Below are positions 32,639 through 40,675 of a DNA stretch of 40,675 nt, piece after piece. This DNA comes from Zygnema cylindricum (taxonomy: Eukaryota > Streptophyta > Zygnematophyceae > Zygnematales > Zygnemataceae): assembly GCA_037447655.1 (NCBI GenBank), contig JBBHKE010000798.1, forward strand, positions 61,664 to 102,338. Reading direction: 5' to 3'. The translations under genes were made by a program, and so were the position numbers. The notes under the pieces were generated by a model, which searched no databases, was not told the origin of the DNA, and saw only the letters and a program-made list of their open reading frames with translations. The first letter of the stretch is position 1, and every line of letters starts with the position of its first letter.

Positions 32639-35600
32639 ATGAGAGCCATTATTGATTCTCGTCTTGGTTATGAATTTTCAGCAATCTGCTGTTCTGTAAC
32701 ATCTAAAGCTGAGCAATGCAAGTTTTCATCAACTAAAGCACAGCAACGATGCAGAAGTATTGGTGTTTCTTTGCAACGACCTCGGTGAGCACCCTAAAGT
32801 TTAAGACTTTGCTGCTGATTTAAGTTTCGTAGCGTTACAGATGCCAGTTTTGCTTGCATTCTGCTCTTTTTTCTTTTTTTTCGACCATGACATTGGTGAT
32901 TAAATGCATTTTATTTACTCACATTATTGCTGACCATCACTTTGTTATTGCTATCTATGGTAGCAATTCAAATTCTCTTCAATATTTTCTCTAGGTTCTC
33001 TACTAGTTTGAAGGAAATTGTTACAACTGTTATAAACAGTTTTGAGTGAAGATGATATGTCTGCAAAGTGACTGCTTCAGTCATACTTGCTCAATTGATT
33101 GGCCTAATGCCCTGACTCGATGCAATGTAAGGGTGGCATGTTATACACGGTTCTTTCAGCTTCAGTTGTTGTACCACTTGTATTTTTCAGCCTAGATAGG
33201 CTTGAGTGATTGACGGTTCCCGACATTATCGAGTTCACTCCACATTGCTTTAAGGAACATTATGTAAATAGACTGACGTTCCAAATTAGTGAACACGGCC
33301 ACTTTGGATCTTGAAAAGTTGCAAAAAGTATTCGTACATCCTCGTACAGACTGATGTTTGCTCTTCACAGGGTTATTTGAGGATGATGGAGTTGTTTGCA
33401 GCCAGCCATTTATCTCACCTAGTTTGGTCGCCTACTCGTGTACTTTTTGTTTAAATGTTGCTTGCATCTTGCTAGTCGCTATATCTCAAACTAGTTTTTA
33501 AAAATTGTACCTTTCGTGGTACAGGAAAGCGTAAAATTACTTCATGGATGTAACAGAAGGCTGGGTTGTGCATTTGTTTTTTTTGCTCTTCAGCCTCAAG
33601 TAAAGTGTTTGACAGTTCTGTGATGTTGTGCAACTGACAGGATCTCTGGATTCTTCAGCCATTCGGTCGAGTTGCGTACAAGCTCTATTTATGGGAAGCT
33701 AATCAGAAATCCATGGCTCCATCCAAAGTGTCAGAAGTGGATTGAAAACAAGTGGCTACTGACATGCCAGGCTTCGTCCTCTGTACCTGTAGCTCCTGTG
33801 CCGTCTCGCTCAGTTCCTGATAACTCTCAGTTAACAGCTGCAACATCTCCAACAGTGTCAATTGTCATTCCAGTTTACAATGAAGTCGGAAGCATCAGTA
33901 TCCTTGTAAAGAAAATTACCGCGGTAATGAAGAAACGGGGTGGGCTTTTCGAAATTATTTGCATTGATGATGGTTCCACGGACGGTGAGTGGGTGCAACA
34001 TTATGGTATATATTCTGGCAGCATTCTTTCATGTTGTGCTGCTGAAATGTACTTTCACGTGATGGAGGTTTGCTGAAATGTCTGCCATTTGGGGACAAAG
34101 TTGATGTTACTTTAAAAAAAAAACCATAGTTTGCACGTTTGTATGGAACTGGCCTAGAATAACTGCTATGCTTATCGTCCCTTTTTTCAAAATACCACGA
34201 ACGTATATTCGTATAATGGTATCTGGGCTCATTGCATACTTGGGCTTTTGATGTTTTCTTGTAGGAAGCTCGAGGGTCCTGAAAGGTCTGGCTGGTGAGC
34301 TTGAGCATGTCCGAGCGGTTTTGTTGCGACGAAACTTTGGACAAACTGCGGCTATGGCTGCTGGCTTTGATTTTGCCGCTGGAGATATTGTCGTCAGTCT
34401 TGATGGCGATCTTCAAAATGACCCTGATGATATTCCACGTCTTCTGGATGTGCTTATCTCTGGTCCTCAGTCGGGAGAGGTCTTACAAAGTTGGGGCACT
34501 CCTGGACAAAGAGACGATGGCGGGTACGACATGGTTTGTGGATGGCGAAAAGCACGGAAGGATAATGCTCTCACTAGGAATTTTCCTTCTCACGTGGCAA
34601 ACTGGCTGATTGGGCAAGTCACAGGGGTATGTTAATTCCATCTTCATGGGGATGGGAGGGCGGTTGTCAATGGAAAATGTTATCCTGTCACTGGGTCAAA
34701 GTTCTATTGAAGAAATGTTTTTTCTGCTCTAAACCTGAAAATGTAGGGTTTGAGTGTGCTCTCATTTTGTTAGCCAGAAATGCTTCCGGTTGAAGCTTAG
34801 TTGGCTACCTGTGTATGCAAAGTAGGTGTTCTTCCTTTCCCTGAAGCCCATATCACAACATTTATGAAAAATGTGTGTAGATGTTTAAAGAAGACATGTA
34901 TTTTAATTAATGTGCTCTTTTGATAGGGCAATGAATAACTACGGCTATGGCCTAAGATGACATTATCTTTCACTTCTATTTATTGAATTATAGCTATAAA
35001 TGTCCTGCCTGGTTGGTTCTACTTTTCCTTCTTCCGCTATTCATCTAATACTTTTTTGATCCAGTCAGGGGTTTACATGATAAGACTAGCAATGTTTGGT
35101 GCTGTTAAATGAATGGATTGACAGGTAAAACTTCATGATTACGGCTGTTCTCTTAAGGCCTTCAGGACGCCTTTGGTACACCTTCTTCGACTCTATGGGG
35201 AGATGCACCGATTTTTGCCAGCTTTGGCAGCCATGGAGGGTGCGAGTATTGCTGAAGTTGAGGTGGGCTTTATGGCCTTCGTGAGCCCAACTTTCTTGCT
35301 CTCCACTAGAGACTGTGTTCTTTAAAGTTCAGAGGTTTTCATTTCGGTGTAGGTAAGCAGAGTTTGTCATGATTTTTTACTTGGAACAATTTATAACTGT
35401 TACGCCGTTTAGATTATATTAAAAAATGCTTGGTTACATTGGCGCAGTTATCAGACAGCCAGAGTCTCTTCCCTTGTTTCTCTTATTCTCCTTGATTCTG
35501 TGTCATTTCTTTCTTGAAGGTGCGACACAATCCACGCACATCAGGAAGGTCCAAGTATGGCCTTTCACGGATCCCTCGCGTACTCCTAGACCTCTTAACT

Positions 35601-36022
35601 GTCTTTTTCCTTGCCAACTTCCGGGACCGGCCTCTTCATTTCATAGGCCTCTTGGGAGGCCTTTGTTTGCTCTCATCCGGGGCTTTTGCGGCTTCATTTT
35701 GTTTTGCGTTCCATTCCACCTGGCAAGCCTATGGCTCCATGGCATCAGCTTGGACATGTTCTTTATCACATCTGGTCGCTGCGCTGGAAATGTTCATCCT
35801 TGGAGCACAGGTTGGCCTTCAACCTTGGCAGTCTCCGCAAGTGCTGTTCAGGGAGGTTTTTGCTGCATTGTTTGAACCCTTTGTCTTTCTTTGATTGTCT
35901 TTTGGTCTGTATTTGGACAGGTATTCTGCATGGGTCTCGTGGCCGATCTGTGCATGCGAACATATTTTGAATCTCAGGATCGACGGATTTACCGAGTCCG
36001 TGAAGTAGTACCTGCTGTTTAG
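32639..36022 (+). CDS. Family-2 glycosyltransferase, polyprenyl-phosphate (DPM1/GtrB) type, plastid leader
   Basis: Enzymes of this group move a sugar from a nucleotide donor to a polyprenyl phosphate at a membrane. Six exons, 32639-32784, 33641-33984, 34265-34626, 35125-35262, 35520-35810 and 35921-36022, encode 460 residues in consistent phase. Residues 1 to about 115 are Ser/Arg-rich and resemble a plastid transit peptide. The GT-A fold follows: TVSIVIPVYNE (120-130), the donor-site acidic pair IDDGSTDG (157-164), LRRNFGQTAAMAAG, the metal-binding SLDGDLQNDP (208-217), TGVKLHDYGCSLKA near 283, and RTSGRSKYG near 336. Two hydrophobic C-terminal helices (about 368-393 and 411-437) match the membrane anchor of cyanobacterial and bacterial GtrB-type enzymes. 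Donor, acceptor and plastid location are inferred. Confidence 0.88.
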
Positions 36023-36712
36023 CCTGTGCCGATTCACGTCTCTCAGTTCATTAGCTTAGGCAGCTGGAAGGTAACAAGCATCATATATTAGCCTTGTTGC
36101 TAAAGTGAAGCTTTTTTTCGTCCTATTTGCTCCATGTTTGTAGGCAGAAATGGCAGTATGTTTCTTGAAATATAATTATTCCTTCCATGTTCTGTTTACA
36201 ATGCTGTGGAACACTAAAGCACACAAAAACATGCACCAAAATGTTGGAACTTTAAAAACTTGTCTTGTCTATGTCTTGCTGGGCTGCATTCCATCCAGAA
36301 CTAGTGTGACGTGATTTAAAAGTTATGACCACGCCATTGCTTGCCTGCTTCAGAGCAGGGGCTGTGCCAACACAGCTTCAAGACCTATTGGTGGACAAAA
36401 GCATTTTAAAGATAATCCCCGCGACATCATCTTGTCAAATATGCTGGAGTTTTTCCAGAATTGTGCTTAAGCCCAAGCCAGCGGAAATGGTAAATAATTA
36501 TTTTGGATCTGCATAGAATGTCCTGTTACTGACTGGAGTGATCTTCAATGTGTCTACTTCTCTTTCGCTCTATGAACATCAGATCCTCAAACACAGTTTA
36601 AGACTGTTAATCCGGGTAAATTGTACACGTGCCCTGGCCAATGTTTTGAAAGTTTTCAGGAATGGAAAATTGATGGTGACTGTAGTTACCATTCACTTCT
36701 GAGTTCAAACTT
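36023..36712. other. 3' flank of the glycosyltransferase gene
   Basis: No gene was found. Short frames have no motif. It lies between the glycosyltransferase stop and the duplicated uL4 3' region, with which it converges. Confidence 0.45.
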
Positions 36713-37172
36713 TGTTTGTTAACATTTTTTAGTGGCACAAACATGGCCATCCGGTAACCTTATTATCATCATAAAAATCCTTCACACAATTATGAAGCTG
36801 TTACAGGGCAATCAGAACAGGAGTAAAAAAGATAAGATAATGAGAAAATAGCCACAAACTCTCACAAAGTGGAGTAGTTCATAAGAGAAACAAAAATTAC
36901 TATCTGCAGCAACATTTCAAAAGGTGTAGAACTAAATTAAAATAGCCATTGTATCAAAACAAAGTAAAAAAGTCAAAAAACAATCGGATATCATCATCAC
37001 CGCAGCGTATCAACAAAATAGTTCCAATGTGCCTTTTCTTCATAAAGAGCAAGCATGCACATTTCTTCTTTAGTTACAATCCCTGTTTTGCTGCTCGTCT
37101 CCTTCCCTTAACCATCGTTCTCTCTACTGTGTCACTCCAAGCCACTTGCTGAAAATGTCAATTTAGAAAATA
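36713..37172 (-). repeat. Second copy of the uL4 3' end (tandem duplication)
   Basis: This block of about 460 bp repeats the block at 37173-37636. On the minus strand it contains a second copy of the last uL4 codons, encoding [10 protein letters not shown] and stop, at about 37154-37124. The matching 3' flank follows (TATCATCATAAAAATCCTTCAC, CAGAACAGGAGTAA and others on the + strand). Similarity stops upstream of those codons, so there is no complete exon. TGTTTGTTAAC marks the start of both units. Confidence 0.8.
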
Positions 37173-37636
37173 TTGTTTGTTAACGCTCGTCAGAGACGCG
37201 AACAAAGCTATTCGGTGAACTTAATATCATCATAAAAATCCTTCACTCCATTAAGAAGCCGTAACAGGCTACCAGAACAGGAGTAAGAGAGACGAGACAA
37301 TGAGAAAATAGCCACACAACCTTGGACACAGCATAGTAGTCCACAAGAGAAACGAAAAAAACAGTCAGCAGCAACATTTCAAAATAAGGTGTAAAACTAA
37401 ACGACAATAGCCATTGGATTCAAACCGTGCAACGAGAGTAGAAATGATCCCAGCAGATAAAATTCGGATATCATCATCACCACACGGCATTGACAAAATG
37501 GTTGCAATGTGCCTTTCCTTCATAATGAGCAAACATGCACATTACTTCTTCGGTTACAATCCCTGTATTGCGGCTCATCTCATTCCCTTAACCATCATTC
37601 CCTCTACTGTGTCACTCCAAGCCACTTGCTGAAAAT
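37173..37636 (-). repeat. First copy of the tandem unit, overlapping the uL4 stop
   Basis: This is the proximal copy of the 460-bp unit. Its right edge lies inside the last uL4 exon (37604-37714), and the rest is the uL4 3' UTR and flank. The copies are clearly diverged by substitutions and small indels, so the duplication is not very recent. Plus-strand frames across each copy are shadows of the duplicated 3' end. Confidence 0.75.
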
Positions 37637-39481
37637 ATCGAACTCTGTGTAATCCGACTCCGACACCATGGTCTTGTACCAGGCCTCGCCAGCCTCCTTG
37701 GCCTTAGGTTCAATCTGCACCAATTAAGACAACCATTATCATGCCATTCATATGCTACACGGTGTGCATGATAAAGGTGCGTGGAAAAACTAACCTAAGT
37801 TATCATGTGGTTCAATAACCTTTATATGAACTCATCTCCTGGGAGCGCTAACCTACAAACGGGGGGATCTCAGCCAGTCTCTGCCAGGCTTTCAGCTCCA
37901 TAATTAGATATTAAGGTAAGGTCGCCTGACTGTAAGGGAATGAATTACAATTGGCTGGACAACAGCAAGGTTCTCAAACCTAATTGCATTTGCAAGAAAC
38001 CACAAATGCAACAACTGTGTGTTTTGATACCTGTGTCCCAATCAGTCAGCTGGCTGCAAGGAGCATTGTCAGAAGAGATACGTTGATTAGAAAAAATCTC
38101 AAACAAGAAAACCTAATCAGAAATAAGAAACAACTCACCTTGCGCTTGGCATTCAATTTCTCCTCCCTAGCCTTCATTCGTTGAGCCTGAGCCAATATCT
38201 CCATTCGACGAGCAGTTTTGGCGTAGGGATTCAACTTCAACATAGCGCCCAGATTTTTGAGAGGATTCTTCTTAAGCACGCGACGTTTGTTGGCATCCTT
38301 TGTGGGACGGACAATACTCTGTTGAAAGGGAAAGGATAAAATAATATGACTGTATATCAAATGGCCAAAAAATACATACTTTCAATAAACCTTGAAAAAT
38401 AACATACATACACGTGAAGAACACAAAGAGGCCAGTCGTTGATGCCAGAAAACCATTAGTTTTTTATAATTAGCACCTTGTGGTGTAACATTTAGAAAAA
38501 CAAAAAAATCATAATTAATTGAGAAAAACAAACACAACCTAACACATCTCCCTGACAGAATCACTTATCATTTCATACCTGAATCTCGTCTGAGTTGATG
38601 ATACGGGCCAGGTCAGAGTTGGCCATAACTGGTCGCGGAAGAGTAAACCCTTTCTTCACCTCCGAAACCTTGTCCTGAGAACCAAAAATAGAGTCCAGCT
38701 TCTCAAAGGCGCTCTGAGTCCACACTATAAAGCGTCCCAAGTGACCACCGGGCGCCAGCTGCAACAGATTGAGACGTTCCACTGAGCAAACCTCCACACC
38801 AGGAATATTGCGGAAAGACTTCACCAGCTTCGCCCCCTCTGTGCCGTACACCACCAAAGGACCTCGCCTGGAGATGTACCTTCTGTTCCTCATCTTACCC
38901 TTTCCTGCCCGAATACTACGGCTAGCAATGGCCTTCTGAACATCATCATAAACTCCGAACTTCTTAAGCACCTTCACTGCTGACGAGGTCTTCTCAATCG
39001 CCTCCACCTCATTGCTGAGGACGAGAGGAACCTCTGGAACCTTCTCAATCTTGTGTCCACGTGCAAGAACCAGACTGGGCACCGCACTAGCTGCCAACGC
39101 AGAGGCCACGGCATACCGCTTCTGGTTCAGATTAATCTTTCGATGCCATTTTCTCCAAATTTTGGTAGGTGCGAACATTCGCCCGCCTCTACACATGTTT
39201 CCAAAGGCTCCCTGTCCGGCTCTGTGTGTACCGCCACCTGGCACACGGGGAATACGAGAAACGGCACGACCCGTACCCCACGACTCAGCGGAGGTCTGAT
39301 GCCCCGCCTTCTCGGACACGGAGTACGCCTGCCTCTTGTTTTTTGCCATATTCGAGTGTACGAAATGCACGATATCAGGCCTGATAGGCGCGACGAATAC
39401 GGAGGGAAGGACTGCAGAACTCGACTCCTTCCCCTCGCCATCTAGAGGCTGGACAGTCACCAAAGGCCGTGAGGCAGCCAT
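37604..39481 (-). CDS. RPL4: 60S ribosomal protein uL4 (L4/L1)
   Basis: uL4 is a core protein of the cytosolic large subunit whose long loop lines the peptide exit tunnel. Three exons, 39481-38579, 38318-38139 and 37714-37604, join in phase 0 and give 397 residues. The start [13 protein letters not shown] matches the family N-terminus. Diagnostic segments include [66 protein letters not shown], and in exon 2 [20 protein letters not shown]. The tail [15 protein letters not shown] and KWLGVTQ is the plant-type C-terminus, shorter than the Lys/Ala-rich animal tail. TAGGGTTCT lies 166 bp upstream of the ATG. The 3' end overlaps a tandem duplication. Confidence 0.96.
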
Positions 39482-40023
39482 GGCCGCTCTGCACAGAGGA
39501 TGCGATGTGAAGGAGAAAGGGCCAGCAGCAGCAACAAGGCGCTGGAAAAGAGCTTCGATACGCGTCCACGGGCCTGTTTGAACACCTTAGAAACTGCCGT
39601 CCGATTGAAAGAAATGTGCACTAAAAACGCGGCCAGCCGTCCGATATAGGGTTCTCAAGTTGTACTGTTAAGAAATTGAGACGCAAATGATAGAGACCTG
39701 AACCCCGTGCCTTAGACTCGAATTTCATGTTCCCTTCGGTTTCAACTTTCAAGTTTCGACGGGTGCCATTATGATGTATGGGGCAAATGATGAACATCAC
39801 CCATGAGAATGGCCATACTCTAGATGGTCATCCGCAGTTCTGCAACGCGCGGAAATGACAAACTATCGAAAATGCCGCCGTACATCTGTACAAGAGTATA
39901 ACTGTAATTTACTCCATCGTTCCACATTCTGTCAAATGGGTAGATTGTTGTGTCAGGAATTGGTTGAAATAAATTGTCTAAAAATAATAATTTTTTAATA
40001 TTATTTTTAAGCATGTGGTAACA
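39482..40023. promoter_or_regulatory. uL4 upstream region
   Basis: This is the promoter and 5' leader of the minus-strand uL4 gene. TAGGGTTCT at 39647-39655 (AGAACCCTA in the gene's orientation) resembles the telo-box of plant ribosomal-protein promoters and the motif upstream of eIF3k. The rest, up to the tRNA, has no supported gene. Confidence 0.4.
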
Positions 40024-40096
40024 ACTCTCGTGGCCTAATGGATAAGGCATCTGACTTCTAATCAGAGGATTGTGGGTTCGAGTCCCACCGGGGGTA
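40024..40096 (+). tRNA. tRNA-Arg(UCU): tRNA-Arg (anticodon UCU)
   Basis: A full cloverleaf of 73 nt with no intron. The acceptor stem ACTCTCG pairs with CGGGGGT (two G-U pairs), the D arm is GCC...GGC, and the anticodon stem TCTGA/TCAGA encloses the loop CTTCTAA with anticodon TCT. The T arm GTGGG/CCCAC encloses TTCGAGT, and the discriminator base is A. The internal promoter boxes are TGGCCTAATGG (A) and GGTTCGAGTCC (B). No encoded CCA, as expected for a nuclear tRNA. I did not see a clear T-run terminator directly downstream. Confidence 0.93.
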
Positions 40097-40125
40097 GTTG
40101 GTACGTATTAGGTACGTGTTACAAC

Positions 40126-40450
40126 TAATGTCAGGTATCGAGGACGCATTGACCGATATTCGATGTATAACATGTACCCGCTATTCGATATATATAGTTT
40201 CATAACTATCACCGATATATCGAAAATGAAAATTTTAGAATTTATTTTGCAACCACCCGTCCGGTGAAACTCGTACGCTTTTTCGTACGGTTTCCGTACT
40301 TTGACTGTACGGACATGCAATTTTTGCGATATATATCGCGATAATTTATGTTGCTCCCGGTACGATATATCGAGGATTCTGCTCGATCGATATTCGATAT
40401 ATCGAATATCGAAATTATCGCGATATGAAACTACCCGATACCCAACACTA
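40126..40450. mobile_element. Palindrome-rich hAT-type MITE (325 bp), second full copy
   Basis: The left end TAATGTCAGGTATCGAGG and right end CGATACCCAACACTA are inverted repeats with a few mismatches. The interior repeats GATATATCG-like palindromes around a TCCGTAC/GTACGG core, as in the copy at 16725-17127. No clear 8-bp target duplication remains. It begins 29 bp after the tRNA. Confidence 0.65.
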
Positions 40451-40675
40451 CTGATTAGTGTGTACGTCGGAACGCAAAATGACGGCCATCTGCATGGATG
40501 TATCGGAATCAAGTCGGTATCGGTAAATGCGCTCAGTTTTATTTCCCCTTCAGTCAGAGGTCGCAAACGGTTACCCGAAACCGTAACCGACTGTTACCCG
40601 ACCGCCCGCGTTGGATCCGGAACGGATTCGGGGTGCCAAATTTGGGGGGCCGGCGGATTCAGGCGGGTGATTCAC
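40451..40675. other. Terminal interval, no gene seen
   Basis: Sequence to the window edge. CGGTTACCCGAAACCGTAAC and GTTACCCGACC strings near 40568-40600 suggest a short repeat or the edge of another element. Nothing can be named. Confidence 0.3.

Noticed and set aside
36949-37632. Two similar plus-strand frames of 67 and 72 codons as a small duplicated gene
   Set aside because: They are antisense shadows of the duplicated uL4 3' end; their similarity comes from the tandem DNA duplication.
1-40675. CRISPR arrays, prophage, bacterial operons or integrons
   Set aside because: The genes are intron-split and eukaryotic. The only regular array is a 50-bp minisatellite with no unique spacers.

Overview
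The window is nuclear DNA of a photosynthetic eukaryote, most likely of the green lineage (Viridiplantae). The genes are split by many GT-AG introns. The ribosomal protein uL4 has a plant-type C-terminal tail, three proteins carry plastid-type N-terminal leaders, and a synergin-like protein has the plant-style arrangement of motifs. Several families of small inverted-repeat transposons lie between and inside the genes. A streptophyte or green alga fits well, but no species can be named from the sequence alone.

Layout. Positions 1-8,700 are repeat-dominated: abutting Tc1/mariner-type MITEs, two possible Helitron 3' ends, a 50-bp minisatellite split by a MITE, a degenerate AT-rich tandem repeat, a hAT-type MITE with a perfect 8-bp target duplication, and a broken hAT transposase. 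From 9,170 to 14,185 (+) lies a nine-exon eIF3k gene with a second copy of the same hAT-type MITE in its last intron. From 18,501 to 15,065 (-) lies a plastid one-helix (HLIP/OHP-like) light-harvesting-like protein whose large intron 4 holds nested MITEs. Diverging from it, 19,330-20,339 (+) encodes a plastid-type protein of unknown function. From 31,726 to 22,549 (-) lies a 1,655-residue synergin-gamma-like trafficking protein with a 3.6-kb exon. Diverging from that, 32,639-36,022 (+) encodes a plastid-type family-2 glycosyltransferase with two membrane segments. It converges on the uL4 gene (39,481-37,604, -), whose 3' end and downstream flank are tandemly duplicated. A tRNA-Arg(UCU) lies at 40,024-40,096 with another MITE 29 bp beyond it.

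The genes are not an operon or a single pathway. Translation (eIF3k, uL4, tRNA-Arg), plastid function (one-helix protein, unknown protein, glycosyltransferase) and post-Golgi trafficking (synergin-like) are interleaved, with two divergent gene pairs that may share promoters. Exon structures were assembled by hand from splice signals, reading-frame continuity and remembered family patterns. No database search was possible. I found no CRISPR array, phage or other clearly new system. The most interesting structures are the nested transposon insertions with readable target duplications, the minisatellite split by a MITE, and the duplicated uL4 gene end.
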